Shown: piece by piece, positions 26,100-35,279 of the stretch | Layout of the letters: the number at the start of each line of letters is the position of its first letter | Position numbering within the stretch: position 1 is the first letter of the stretch | Assembly (NCBI RefSeq): GCF_001274785.1 | Contig: NZ_LHPI01000019.1 | Span: 186,001-250,000 of the forward strand | Direction: 5' to 3' | DNA length: 64,000 nucleotides | DNA from: Vibrio hepatarius | Lineage (GTDB): Bacteria; Pseudomonadota; Gammaproteobacteria; Enterobacterales; Vibrionaceae | Notes under the pieces: generated by a model | Told to the model about the DNA's origin: nothing | Seen by the model: only the letters and a program-made list of their open reading frames with translations | The model's database searches: none | Made by a program: the position numbers and the translations under genes

Positions 26100-26746
26100 T
26101 GTCCAGTCTCATTCTCTATGGCTACTGGCGTTCTTCGGCAGCGTATAGGGTTAGGATTGCGCTCAATCTTAAGCGTCTGGACTACGAGCAGCGCTCGGTG
26201 CACTTAATCAAGCATGGCGGTGAGCAACACTCCGCCACGTTTCAGCGATTGAATCCAAGCGAGCTAGTCCCAGTGCTGATGGACGGCGATGTATGCTTAA
26301 ACCAATCTTTGGCGATCATCGATTATTTGGATGAGCAGTATCCTGAGGTGTTGTTAACGCCGAGTGATCCGAAAACGCGCTATCTAGTCAAAGCCCTAGC
26401 GCAAGATATTGCGGTGGATATTCATCCACTCAACAACTTGCGTGTGCTTCAATATCTGACCAATGAAGCGCAGCTGTCAGAGAGTGCAAAAGGCGAGTGG
26501 TATCGACATTGGATTGAAACTGGCTTTAGCGCGCTAGAGAAAAAACTGGCTCAAACCAGCGGTGAGTACTGTGTTGGCGATGAGATCAGTTTAGTCGATG
26601 TGTGTTTGGTTCCTCAGATGTACAACGCGGAGCGCTTTAACGTCAACCTAGACCCTTTCCCAACTATCCGTCGTGTGACATCGTCACTTCGCCTCCATCC
26701 CGCTTTTATTAACGCAGCACCAGAGCAACAGCCAGACGCTGTGTAA
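26099..26746 (+). CDS. maiA: maleylacetoacetate isomerase
   Basis: A 215-residue zeta-class GST with the catalytic motif WRSSAAYRVRIALNL and the NQSLAIIDYLDE and DIHPLNNLRVLQYL segments. It isomerises maleylacetoacetate to fumarylacetoacetate using glutathione. It shares a TGATG overlap with fah and is last in hpd-hmgA-fah-maiA. It is about half identical by eye to the paralogue at 8688. Confidence 0.94.
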   Translation: MSSLILYGYWRSSAAYRVRIALNLKRLDYEQRSVHLIKHGGEQHSATFQRLNPSELVPVLMDGDVCLNQSLAIIDYLDEQYPEVLLTPSDPKTRYLVKALAQDIAVDIHPLNNLRVLQYLTNEAQLSESAKGEWYRHWIETGFSALEKKLAQTSGEYCVGDEISLVDVCLVPQMYNAERFNVNLDPFPTIRRVTSSLRLHPAFINAAPEQQPDAV

Positions 26747-26776
26747 TTCATATTCCCAGAAGCCGGAAAACATAAA

Positions 26777-26795
26777 GGCCACCTAAATGGTGGCC
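26777..26795. terminator. hairpin between maiA and the Cys-rich gene
   Basis: A 7-bp perfect GC-rich stem GGCCACC / GGTGGCC with a five-base loop between two convergent genes. No strong T-run follows on either strand, so termination efficiency is uncertain. Confidence 0.55.
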
Positions 26796-26827
26796 CTGTG
26801 CGTTTGGATAATCTGCTTAACTGAAGT

Positions 26828-27004
26828 TTATGCTCGCTGTCTTTCGCGCTGCTGGAGTTCAGCGATATTGAATTGACGCACGTCCAAAGAAGCTAAGTCA
26901 TGGCACTCTTGGCACGAGTGGTTGCACTTGCCATCAATGTATTCGTGTTTAGTTAACAAGCTTGGCTTTTTACACCAGTCGCAGATACCTTCGATAGTAA
27001 ACAT
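26828..27004 (-). CDS. 58-residue Cys-rich (zinc-ribbon-like) protein
   Basis: A small ORF starting MFTIEGICDWCKK with a strong GGGGAG ribosome binding site. It has Cys at 8, 11, 27, 31 and 34 plus His29, giving CxxC ... CxHxxC...xxC spacing suited to binding one zinc ion. The C-terminal part is charged and helical. Convergent to maiA and behind the hairpin at 26777. I cannot assign a named family; a small zinc-ribbon protein is the best description. Confidence 0.75.
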   Translation of the reverse strand: MFTIEGICDWCKKPSLLTKHEYIDGKCNHSCQECHDLASLDVRQFNIAELQQRERQRA

Positions 27005-27173
27005 TATGATCTCCCCACCTTTAAAACTAGGTGATATCTTCGCGACGAATTATTGCACGAGAAATACGTCGAGGTTAATCATTTGTTATTGGATATGGGA
27101 GAGTGATCGATTGCGCAGCCCTTTAATATCGAGTGTGTCGAAAAACGCCGTGTTAAAAATTGAGTCTTTGTAA

Positions 27174-28202
27174 CTAATTGTTAACGGAGGTGAGCACAAT
27201 TTTTAGCGCTCCATTTAAACGTTTCATTTCTTCTTCACTTCCTTGTAAATCAGGATGATAGATTTTACAAAGTTGCTTATATCTTGCCTTCACTTCTTTA
27301 CTGCTTGGAATATTGGTCGCTTTGTAGCCGAATACCGCGCAGGCGAGGGCAAGTTTATTGTCTCTAGCGGTAGTTGGTTCAACACTCGGTTGTTTGCTCG
27401 CTTGTAGCTTTTTAAATTGGCGGTACAAGGTATCCAGCTGGCGCTTTTGCTGCTTGAGTGTCGTGTCTTGCATTTTGACCTGTTCGCGCAGTTTTAGCGT
27501 CTCTTGTGAAGACTTTGCATCGGCGTTGCGTTCTTGTTGGGCAAAAGTGTTCATTGTCTTTTTGTGCCAAACCAACAGCGCTACAATCGCTAGCACAAGG
27601 GCAGCAACCACATAAATCCAAGGCTCTGCAGCATTACTTGCGCTGGCTTTTGATTTTTCTACGGGGTTAAGTTCGATTTCGGGAGAATCAAAAGCCACTT
27701 CCAACTGATCGATGGAGGAGACTTGTTTGGCACGCTGAGCGTTGAACTTCTGCTCCAGTACTCTTTCATATCCTAGTTGTGCGTTTTCGTCGTGCTGTGC
27801 GGCGATTCGATACCAGATCTCCGCCATATCCAGAGCTTTAGGCGGCGCAGTTTGCTCTTCGTATAACTCGCCTAGTTTCAGTTGTGCTTGCGTATCGCCA
27901 TCGATCGCCAGTTGCGTCAGCCAATAGATGGCTTGATTAAGATGTTTGCTGTCTTGCGATTGCTGTAACGAGAGGGTGATTAACGTTTGTATCGCGCCGT
28001 GGTTACCCGAGCTAGCCGCACGCTCAAGCCAGTAACGGGCTTCTTGATCGGAAGCTTCTACACCATCACCGGAGAGATATTTCTCTGCAAGTTGAAACTG
28101 AGCGTCAGTGTCGTTTTGTTGTGCTTTTTCGGTTAACTCGTCCACCGTTATGGCCCACGTGGAAGTAGAGAGTAGGAGCAGTACAAAGGTGAGCAGTTTC
28201 AA
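27174..28202 (-). CDS. Sel1-repeat membrane protein with C-terminal J domain
   Basis: A 342-residue protein with an unusual order of parts. It has a signal peptide (1-17), then Sel1-like TPR repeats (about 25-150, e.g. DAQFQLAEKYLSGDGV and AQLKLGELYEE). A membrane helix follows (about 195-212), then a coiled coil (about 220-275) and a short C-terminal J-like domain with the HPD tripeptide in KIYHPDLQGSEEEMKRLN. The topology puts the repeats in the periplasm and the J domain in the cytoplasm, where it could stimulate DnaK. The role is unknown. It appears monocistronic. Confidence 0.82.
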   Translation of the reverse strand: MKLLTFVLLLLSTSTWAITVDELTEKAQQNDTDAQFQLAEKYLSGDGVEASDQEARYWLERAASSGNHGAIQTLITLSLQQSQDSKHLNQAIYWLTQLAIDGDTQAQLKLGELYEEQTAPPKALDMAEIWYRIAAQHDENAQLGYERVLEQKFNAQRAKQVSSIDQLEVAFDSPEIELNPVEKSKASASNAAEPWIYVVAALVLAIVALLVWHKKTMNTFAQQERNADAKSSQETLKLREQVKMQDTTLKQQKRQLDTLYRQFKKLQASKQPSVEPTTARDNKLALACAVFGYKATNIPSSKEVKARYKQLCKIYHPDLQGSEEEMKRLNGALKIVLTSVNN

Positions 28203-28266
28203 TTCAATCCCTTAATTTTTGGTGATGCTAAAGGTAGAGTTTAATGCATTTAAACGACAAATAAAA

Positions 28267-28288
28267 AATGGCTTCCGAAGAAGCCATT
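28267..28288 (-). terminator. rho-independent terminator of the OmpA-like gene
   Basis: A 9-bp stem AATGGCTTC / GAAGCCATT with a CGAA tetraloop followed on the minus strand by TTTTTT. Confidence 0.88.
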
Positions 28289-28314
28289 AAAAATTATCGA
28301 GAAACCGCGAGCTG

Positions 28315-28983
28315 TTATTTCAGCGGCAGGATTTGAATCTCTACGCGGCGGTTACATGCACGTCCAGCGGTTGTGCTGTTAGTACATAGTGGGTAGCGCT
28401 CGCCGTTACCACGTGCGATTGCGCGACCAGATGCTACACCTTGAGAAATCAGGTAAGTACGTACTGCTTCAGCACGGCGCTCTGAAAGGACTTGGTTAAG
28501 TGTGTCGCCACCAGTGCTGTCTGTGTGACCATCGATCACAAGGCTTGTGTCTGGGTATTCAACTAGGATACGCGCCACACCACGTAGTGTATTGTGGATG
28601 CTTGGGTCTAGATCGTATGAGCTAGAGGTAAAGCCAATGCCGTTTTCCATACGAAGTAGCAATTGGTTTTCACCAACACGTTCAACTTGAACACCAGAGT
28701 TTAGAAGTTCTTGACGTAGCGCTGCTTCTTGACGGTCAAAGTAGTAACCGACACCGCCACCCACTGCCGCACCACCTGCTGCACCGATTAGCGCACGCTG
28801 ACGACGCTCTTTTGCATCATCGCCTGTTGCTACACCAACAGCAGCACCTGCGATTGCACCGATGATAGCGCCTGTCGTTGCTGAGTTAGTTTCAGTTTCG
28901 CCTGTGGTTGCGTTTTGGCGTTGCGTTGCCGCACAGCCAGATAAAGAGATAGCAACTGCTAGAGCTAGTGTAATTTTTTTCAC
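28315..28983 (-). CDS. OmpA-family outer-membrane lipoprotein with glycine zipper
   Basis: A 222-residue lipoprotein: the lipobox LSGC gives Cys17 as the modified residue. Residues about 38-90 are a Gly/Ala zipper (GAIIGAIAGAAVGVATG, then GAAGGAAVGGGVGYYFD). The C-terminal 110 residues are an OmpA peptidoglycan-binding domain with the SLVIDGHTDSTGGDTLNQVLSERRAEAVRTYL core split across it. It resembles YiaD/Pal-like proteins that tie the outer membrane to the cell wall. It is monocistronic with its own terminator. Confidence 0.9.
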   Translation of the reverse strand: MKKITLALAVAISLSGCAATQRQNATTGETETNSATTGAIIGAIAGAAVGVATGDDAKERRQRALIGAAGGAAVGGGVGYYFDRQEAALRQELLNSGVQVERVGENQLLLRMENGIGFTSSSYDLDPSIHNTLRGVARILVEYPDTSLVIDGHTDSTGGDTLNQVLSERRAEAVRTYLISQGVASGRAIARGNGERYPLCTNSTTAGRACNRRVEIQILPLK

Positions 28984-29125
28984 AAGTACATCTCCATGTG
29001 TCCCGGAATCATTTCCAAGATTAATTAATAATTATATTAAGACTGCAGAATCATCCAGATACAGCCTATATAAGTCAATCAAATCTAGTGTAATTGACAT
29101 ATCCTTAACCGGAGATTAACGAATG

Positions 29126-29848
29126 TCAGCGTAGCATCTTGCGCGCTTGAGCGCCGTTGATCGGGCGATTGACGGAGACAGTACGACCTTTCTTTAAACC
29201 GACTTCGTAATCGTCGGTAAGGTTTTTCATCGCTTCTCGCAGCTGTTGTTTAAAGGTCTCACGGTCGATATTTTGAAACTCTTTATCGATGTAGTCGTCG
29301 ATCTTTTTCGCGGATTCTTCATCCGGGCTGATGATAGGTAGTTTCTCAAGTGCGCCTTCTACCCAGCCAGACAAAAATGAGCCTACGCGTCGCGTGACTT
29401 CGCCTGATGGCGTACCAGTACCGGCAAAGCTATTGCGGAACTTACCCGTTTGTTCATTCATCTCGCGGTAGATGATATCGAAAGCGAATGCGGCAAAGAT
29501 CGCGCGGTCAGCTTCACCAATGAACTCAGCGCGTTTTAGACCTTTGTGATTAAGCAGCACGGCTTCCACGCCAAACTTGGTATTAATACCACGAATGATA
29601 CGTAGCAAATGTGAGCCGACATTAGAAGGAAGTAGATGTGTCGATTGAGTTTTCCCCATTTTGATGAACTCAATATCGTCTTTATCAAGACCATATTTCA
29701 TCATTAAGCGGTGTGCCATTTTAATCGCGTTAGCAGCTTCGTTTACGTTAGCTGAATTACCAAGCTCAAGACACTTCGCAATTTTTTTAAGGGCTTTTTG
29801 TTTATCCATCGACAGCTTAAGAGTTACCAATTTTGAAAAGTCGGACAT
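29126..29848 (-). CDS. DUF2786 domain protein
   Basis: A 240-residue cytoplasmic protein. Residues 14-60 (KALKKIAKCLELGNSANVNE...MAHRLMMKYGL) are the DUF2786 motif, found in phage and bacterial proteins of unknown function. The rest is mostly helical and charged, with a basic C-terminus. Neither ATG at 29848 nor Met14 (near 29809) has a strong ribosome binding site, so the start is uncertain. Confidence 0.8.
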   Translation of the reverse strand: MSDFSKLVTLKLSMDKQKALKKIAKCLELGNSANVNEAANAIKMAHRLMMKYGLDKDDIEFIKMGKTQSTHLLPSNVGSHLLRIIRGINTKFGVEAVLLNHKGLKRAEFIGEADRAIFAAFAFDIIYREMNEQTGKFRNSFAGTGTPSGEVTRRVGSFLSGWVEGALEKLPIISPDEESAKKIDDYIDKEFQNIDRETFKQQLREAMKNLTDDYEVGLKKGRTVSVNRPINGAQARKMLR

Positions 29849-30229
29849 TTTAACGTGTTATCAGGCAAAACGGAAATCGAGTTGGATAGAATGAGTGCTG
29901 AGAAGAGATAAACGCCGTCATCGACTCTATTCGAGGTATTCGACAGTGAATTAAACTCGTAGCCGGCGTTAACAAGCGTCGAGTTTTCCGCATCTATCAA
30001 AATCAAATGGACCTTGTATTGCAAAGTTAAGACAACAACCCTTTGAGCCTCTTTATATACTCAAGTTATTCATCCATTGAATAAAAATAAAAAGGTTGAG
30101 CGCGTCCTTGGGCTTAACCATCGCGCTGGATTTAAAACATCGTCACTTCAAATGCTATACATTGCGTTGTGAAGCATAAGATTGCCGCGGCGTTTTAGGA
30201 TCCAGCCAGTTTGTAGAGGTGGCAGTGTT
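29849..30229. other. intergenic region between divergent genes
   Basis: About 380 bases with promoters for the flanking divergent genes. A minus-strand frame at 29824-30024 encodes 66 residues overlapping the DUF2786 start, without a ribosome binding site or recognisable family, so I do not call it a gene. No other structure stood out. Confidence 0.4.
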
Positions 30230-31231
30230 ATGAATATGCAGAAAAGAAGTCGTCACAGTCTATTTGGGGTAACTTTGCTCATTTTGTCTTGCCCAATCTA
30301 TGTGCAAGCTGCAGAACATTCTGATGTCGACTTTGGCCCGCTAAAAGTCTACGCCCAATCTCCACTGCAATCGAGCAGTTTAACGCCCTTGGTGAGGAGT
30401 GGTTTTAGCTATCGTCCTGATACGATTGAACTCTATACCAGTGGGAGTATCGCGAGCGTTTGGGCAAGGACCGATGATTACCACGCCGATTATTATCAAA
30501 ATGCTTTAGCGATAGGCGGTCTGTGGCAATTGGACGAGCGCTGGTCTTTAGATGCCAGTTACACTTGGCGTTTTGCGGCCGATAATCGACTGGACAGCTT
30601 AACCAAGGACTTCCATGACTTTTTCGGATTGGGTCAAAACGGGCGAGATGAGGTCGATGATCACTCATTTGATATTTCTGCGCCCAAGTACGGCGCTGAA
30701 GTTCATGACTTTAGAGGTGAAACACTTGGTAATGCGTTCAATTTCTATCTTGGCTATCAAGTATTAGAAAACGACACGCACGGTTTATCCCTTGGCGGGT
30801 CACTCTACTACAACTATGTCAGCAGCGGGCCATTTGAAGTCAGCAATTTTGAGCAAAGCTTGCAAGCAAACTACAGCTATCGTACTGGCAAACACAGCAT
30901 CTACACCTTACTTGGCGTCACTTATCGCCATGATGATACCGTGCTGGCAGACATCAAATATAAGACGTTTTCTTTCTCGTCTGGGGTGAGTTATCAGTAT
31001 GAGATTCATCCTAAGCATCGAATTCTCGCTGAATTCCACCTCTATGAAGGTAACTCAGACACCATTAGTGACTTAGATGAACCGTCGACGGAGTTTTTGC
31101 TCGGTTACCGTTATCACACTCGCTATGGGGCGATTGAAGTGGTTGCAATTGAGAATGTGTTCAACATGGATAACAGTACCGATATCGCATTTAGCTTAGG
31201 CTACCGTCATCAATTCTCTAGCTCGGACTGA
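30230..31231 (+). CDS. DUF3187 outer-membrane beta-barrel protein
   Basis: A 333-residue protein starting MNMQKRSRHSLFGV with a signal peptide cut near VQAAEH. The mature part consists of alternating beta strands with aromatic girdles (e.g. YYNYVSSGPFEVS, RYHTRYGAIEVVAIEN) and ends in a short strand FSLGYRHQF, where the terminal Phe is typical of BamA-recognised barrels. It fits the DUF3187 family. The ATG at 30230 has GAGGTGG eight bases upstream and is preferred to an upstream TTG at 30182. The function is unknown. Confidence 0.82.
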   Translation: MNMQKRSRHSLFGVTLLILSCPIYVQAAEHSDVDFGPLKVYAQSPLQSSSLTPLVRSGFSYRPDTIELYTSGSIASVWARTDDYHADYYQNALAIGGLWQLDERWSLDASYTWRFAADNRLDSLTKDFHDFFGLGQNGRDEVDDHSFDISAPKYGAEVHDFRGETLGNAFNFYLGYQVLENDTHGLSLGGSLYYNYVSSGPFEVSNFEQSLQANYSYRTGKHSIYTLLGVTYRHDDTVLADIKYKTFSFSSGVSYQYEIHPKHRILAEFHLYEGNSDTISDLDEPSTEFLLGYRYHTRYGAIEVVAIENVFNMDNSTDIAFSLGYRHQFSSSD

Positions 31232-31296
31232 GTCCCGACATCACTAGCGTGAAATCAAGAGTCAGTCCAAAGCGATAACAAAGTCGTAGCGCTTGG

Positions 31297-31980
31297 CTAG
31301 ATACCCAGTTCGTCGAGTAGGTCATCTGGGTTGATGTTCGTGACGTTATCTTTGTCTTTTTCTGCCGGAGTTTGCTTCTGGCGTGCTTGCTCTAAGATCG
31401 CGTCAGGGCTTTCATCTTCAGCGACTTCAAATTCTTCCAATTGAATGAACTCGGTTTTGTCCATCGCTAACTCTAAGTAGAAGATGTTACCTTGCTCGGT
31501 TGAGAAAGTAACACGGCGCGCTTGAGGGCGATCTAGGTTTGTGTCAACCGATAAAATCACCTGCTTGTTAAGCGATAGCATTTTCGGCTGGTTTTGAGTG
31601 ATATGTGTTTGCAACGTTTTGCGAATTTGATTGGTGAAATGCCCAACCAGTTGGTTCATTAGTTCCCCCAAAACGTCCGCAACTTCATCTGACGTATGTA
31701 GAATAGCCAGTTCTTCTTCTGGCATGCCCATACTGCGCATGTAGTTGGTGTAGATCTCCAGTGCGGCTTTGGAGGTAAAGTTGATGATCACTAACCCAGA
31801 GAAACCACCGTCAAACAGCACAAAACATCCAAAATCGGGTTTTAGGCTGGTTTTGGAGATTTTTTGCACCATCGCTGAGTAGCTGACATTTGAACTGGTC
31901 GCTGAAGTCAGGACCCCTGATACAGACTGGCAAAGCGTTAAAAGGATGTCATCTGTAGTAATAATTTTTGTTTTCTTCAT
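31297..31980 (-). CDS. DUF3334 family protein (CheX-like fold)
   Basis: A 227-residue protein conserved in vibrios. The middle contains VADVLGELMNQLVGHFTNQI, similar to the E-x-x-N phosphatase helix of CheC/CheX proteins (ExxNxxxG), which suggests a chemotaxis-type phosphatase fold. The acidic C-terminal tail (NINPDDLLDELGI) could be a docking peptide. The role is unproven. It is divergent from ydiJ. Confidence 0.78.
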   Translation of the reverse strand: MKKTKIITTDDILLTLCQSVSGVLTSATSSNVSYSAMVQKISKTSLKPDFGCFVLFDGGFSGLVIINFTSKAALEIYTNYMRSMGMPEEELAILHTSDEVADVLGELMNQLVGHFTNQIRKTLQTHITQNQPKMLSLNKQVILSVDTNLDRPQARRVTFSTEQGNIFYLELAMDKTEFIQLEEFEVAEDESPDAILEQARQKQTPAEKDKDNVTNINPDDLLDELGI

Positions 31981-32181
31981 TGGCGATTTGCTCGTAAAGA
32001 CTCTTTAAATCAAGTCCATGATTTTAAAGAGTTGAAAAGAAATGAACTAAGTTCTAATTTGACACTGCATTTCTGTTTTGATCACTCTTTTAAATGTTGT
32101 AAAGTGACCTAACTCAAAGATTATAACTCATCATATTGAACCCAATGCTGACAGGATCAGCGTAGTAGGGGCAGGAAGCAA

Positions 32182-35100
32182 ATGTTACCAAGATTACACT
32201 CTCAATCTGACGTGGATCCCGTCGTCCTCAGTTTTCTGGAAGAACTCAAAGCATCAGGCTTTTCCGGAGACATCGAAAGCCAATATTCAAGTCGTTTAGC
32301 CGTTGCCACTGATAACAGTGTTTACCAGCAACTTCCTCAAGCTGTCGTTCATCCAAAGTCGACACAAGACGTGGTGCTGATCGGCAAACTGAGCACTAAG
32401 TCCAATTACGAACGCATTACGTTTTCTCCGCGTGGTGGTGGTACAGGGACGAACGGCCAGTCGTTGACGAAAGGGATTGTGGTTGACCTGTCGCGCCATA
32501 TGAATAAGGTGCTGGAAATCAACGAAGACGAAGGCTGGGTACGCGTTCAAACGGGTGTAGTTAAGGATCAATTGAATGATGCGGTTCGCCCTTATGGTTA
32601 CTTCTTCTCGCCGGATCTTTCAACCAGTAACCGCGCAACGTTGGGCGGTATGGTAAACACTGATGCGTCGGGGCAGGGCTCTCTTAAATACGGTAAAACC
32701 TCGGATCATGTGTTATCGCTACAAGCGGTATTTGCCGACGGTTCCGTCCTTGAGTCTGATCTGTCAAAAGGTCTGCCTGAAGAAGGCGAGTACGCTCACC
32801 AAGCCTACAAAGTGACCGAACAAGTTTGTCGCGAAAAACGTGAACAAATTAACGCTAAATTTCCGCCACTAAACCGCTTCCTGACCGGTTACGATCTTAA
32901 AAATGCACTAGATGAAGAAACCGATCAGTTTAATCTGACTCGTGTTTTGTGTGGCGCAGAGGGTTCATTGGCGTTTATCACGGAAGCGAAACTTAACCTG
33001 ACGCCGATTCCCAAAGCGCGCACCTTGGTTAACGTAAAGTATGACAGTTTTGATTCTGCTCTGCGCAATGCACCATTTATGGTGGAAGCAGAGGCGCTCT
33101 CAGTTGAAACCGTTGACTCGAAAGTCCTTAACCTCGCCAAAGAAGACATTGTTTGGCATACCGTAAGTGATCTGCTAACCGATGTTCCTGGTAAAGATAT
33201 GCAGGGCATCAATATGGTGGAATACGCTGGCCAAGACGAGCAAGAAGTGGCTCAGCAAGTGGCGGCGTTAACTGCGCGTTTGGATGAGATGCTTGAACAA
33301 GGCGAAGCTGGCATCATTGGTTATCAAGTGTGTGACGATTTGGCGAGCATAGGCCGCATCTACAACATGCGTAAAAAAGCGGTAGGTCTACTTGGTGCGG
33401 CGAAAGGTCGAGCTAAGCCAGTCGCGTTTGCAGAAGATACCTGTGTTCCGCCAGAAAATTTAGCAGACTTCATTGTCGAGTTCCGTGAACTGTTGGACGC
33501 AAAGCAACTGAACTACGGTATGTTTGGTCACGTCGATGCGGGTGTACTGCACGTTCGCCCTGCGCTGGATTTGTGCGATCCCCAGCAAGAAGCACTGATG
33601 CACGAAGTATCAGACGAAGTGGTTAAGTTGGTCGCGAAATACGGCGGCTTAATGTGGGGTGAACACGGTAAAGGCTACCGATCTCAGTACGGGCCTGAGT
33701 TTTTTGGCGAAGAGCTGTTTACTGAGCTACGCCGAGTTAAAGCAGCGTTCGACCCGCACAACAAAATGAACCCGGGTAAGATCTGTACGCCGTTGGACAG
33801 CAACGCTGAGCTCGTTAAGGTTACAGATACCAAACGCGGCTTTTATGACCGCCAAATCGACGTCAAAGTACGCGACAGCTTCAAACAGGCAATGGAGTGT
33901 AACGGCAACGGCTTGTGTTTTAACTACGATACTTCTTCACCAATGTGCCCTTCGATGAAGGTAACAGCAGATCGTCGTCATTCGCCGAAAGGACGAGCTG
34001 GCTTGGTTCGCGAATGGTTGCGTCAATTGACCGAGCAAGGTGTCGATATTCTCGATTTAGAGAAGCAAACACTGGAAAATACAACGTCCATCAAAACAAT
34101 GATCGACCGCGTTAGGAACACACTTAACAAACGCCATGAAGACGACTTCTCACACGAAGTATATGAAGCGATGAATGGCTGTCTTGCGTGTAAAGCGTGT
34201 GCCAGCCAGTGTCCGATCAAAGTGGACGTACCGAGTTTCCGTTCTCGTTTCCTCAATATTTATTACTCGCGCTACCAACGTCCGATGAAAGATTACTTGG
34301 TCGCGAATATTGAAACCATGCTACCGACCATGGCGAAAGCGCCAAAACTGGTTAACGGTGCGTTGAAACAGAAATGGGTGCAGAACTTGACGGCTTCAAC
34401 GGTCGGTTATGTCGATGCGCCTTTGCTTTCTGTGCCAACTTTGGAACAGCGCTTAACAGAGCTTAAAACGTTCGACCTGCAATACCTTGCTTCGCTTTCT
34501 AGGGAAGATAAGCAGAATCATGTGGTTATCGTGCAAGACCCATTTACCAGCTACTACGATGCTGAAGTGGTGGAAGATTTCGCCAAACTCGCGCTTAAGC
34601 TTGGTAAAACACCTGTGTTGTTGCCATTTAAACCGAATGGTAAAGCGCAACACATCAAAGGCTTCCTCAAGCAGTTTGCGAAAAACGCATCGAACACCGC
34701 CGCATTCTTACAACAAGTGGCAGATATCGAGATTCCACTGGTTGGCGTCGACCCTGCGTTGGTATTGTGTTATCGAGACGAATACCAAGAAGTGCTTGGC
34801 GACAAGCGTGGTGATTTCCAAGTGCTAACCGCCCATGAATGGCTGTTACCTCGATTAGCAGAATTCGGCACGCAGTCTGGCCAAGAACAACAACCTTGGT
34901 ATCTGTTTGCTCACTGTACAGAGAAAACCAAAATGCCGAACTCTGAAAAAGAGTGGGGGGCGATATTCGCTCATTTTGGTGGACAGCTAAACACGGTACC
35001 AGTGGGATGCTGTGGTATGGCTGGAACGTTTGGTCACGAAGTCGATAAGCTGCAAATGTCAAAAGACATTTACGGGCTAAGCTGGAAACCGAGCTTGCAA

Positions 35101-35214
35101 GATCTACCAAAAGAACGTTGCTTGATCACCGGTTACTCTTGCCGCAGTCAGGTCAAACGTTTTGAAGGTGTGAAGATGAAACATCCTGTCCAAGCTTTAT
35201 TACAACTCGTTTAG
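32182..35214 (+). CDS. ydiJ: FAD and Fe-S cluster 2-hydroxyacid dehydrogenase YdiJ
   Basis: A 1010-residue protein with three parts. The N-terminal FAD-binding PCMH domain carries SPRGGGTGTNGQSLTKGIVVDL and the FAD-oxidase C domain follows. A ferredoxin-like domain has Cys clusters near 572-592 (ECNGNGLCFNYD) and 668-680 (GCLACKACASQCP). The C-terminal CCG-type heterodisulfide-like domain has VPVGCCGMAGTFGHE near 942. E. coli YdiJ, about the same length, has been reported as a D-2-hydroxyglutarate dehydrogenase; D-lactate is the older guess. It is membrane-associated or cytoplasmic and passes electrons to the quinone pool. Confidence 0.92.
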   Translation: MLPRLHSQSDVDPVVLSFLEELKASGFSGDIESQYSSRLAVATDNSVYQQLPQAVVHPKSTQDVVLIGKLSTKSNYERITFSPRGGGTGTNGQSLTKGIVVDLSRHMNKVLEINEDEGWVRVQTGVVKDQLNDAVRPYGYFFSPDLSTSNRATLGGMVNTDASGQGSLKYGKTSDHVLSLQAVFADGSVLESDLSKGLPEEGEYAHQAYKVTEQVCREKREQINAKFPPLNRFLTGYDLKNALDEETDQFNLTRVLCGAEGSLAFITEAKLNLTPIPKARTLVNVKYDSFDSALRNAPFMVEAEALSVETVDSKVLNLAKEDIVWHTVSDLLTDVPGKDMQGINMVEYAGQDEQEVAQQVAALTARLDEMLEQGEAGIIGYQVCDDLASIGRIYNMRKKAVGLLGAAKGRAKPVAFAEDTCVPPENLADFIVEFRELLDAKQLNYGMFGHVDAGVLHVRPALDLCDPQQEALMHEVSDEVVKLVAKYGGLMWGEHGKGYRSQYGPEFFGEELFTELRRVKAAFDPHNKMNPGKICTPLDSNAELVKVTDTKRGFYDRQIDVKVRDSFKQAMECNGNGLCFNYDTSSPMCPSMKVTADRRHSPKGRAGLVREWLRQLTEQGVDILDLEKQTLENTTSIKTMIDRVRNTLNKRHEDDFSHEVYEAMNGCLACKACASQCPIKVDVPSFRSRFLNIYYSRYQRPMKDYLVANIETMLPTMAKAPKLVNGALKQKWVQNLTASTVGYVDAPLLSVPTLEQRLTELKTFDLQYLASLSREDKQNHVVIVQDPFTSYYDAEVVEDFAKLALKLGKTPVLLPFKPNGKAQHIKGFLKQFAKNASNTAAFLQQVADIEIPLVGVDPALVLCYRDEYQEVLGDKRGDFQVLTAHEWLLPRLAEFGTQSGQEQQPWYLFAHCTEKTKMPNSEKEWGAIFAHFGGQLNTVPVGCCGMAGTFGHEVDKLQMSKDIYGLSWKPSLQDLPKERCLITGYSCRSQVKRFEGVKMKHPVQALLQLV

Positions 35215-35221
35215 TGTTAAG

Positions 35222-35252
35222 TAGCCCAGTTTCAGACACTGGGCTATTTTTT
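35222..35252 (+). terminator. rho-independent terminator of ydiJ
   Basis: A 9-bp stem TAGCCCAGT / ACTGGGCTA with a seven-base loop and TTTTTT, starting eight bases past the ydiJ stop. Confidence 0.93.
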
Positions 35253-35279
35253 AGGTATCACAACAGTACTAAGAGTCAT

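Noticed and set aside
26922..27173. Plus-strand frame opposite the 58-residue Cys-rich gene
   Set aside because: It is antisense to a frame with a strong ribosome binding site and regular Cys spacing, and has no start signal of its own.
29824..30024. 66-residue minus-strand frame overlapping the DUF2786 start
   Set aside because: No ribosome binding site and no recognisable protein pattern; likely chance.
35214..35279. Upstream extension of the ICMT-family gene to 35214
   Set aside because: It runs through the ydiJ terminator hairpin, which should not be translated.
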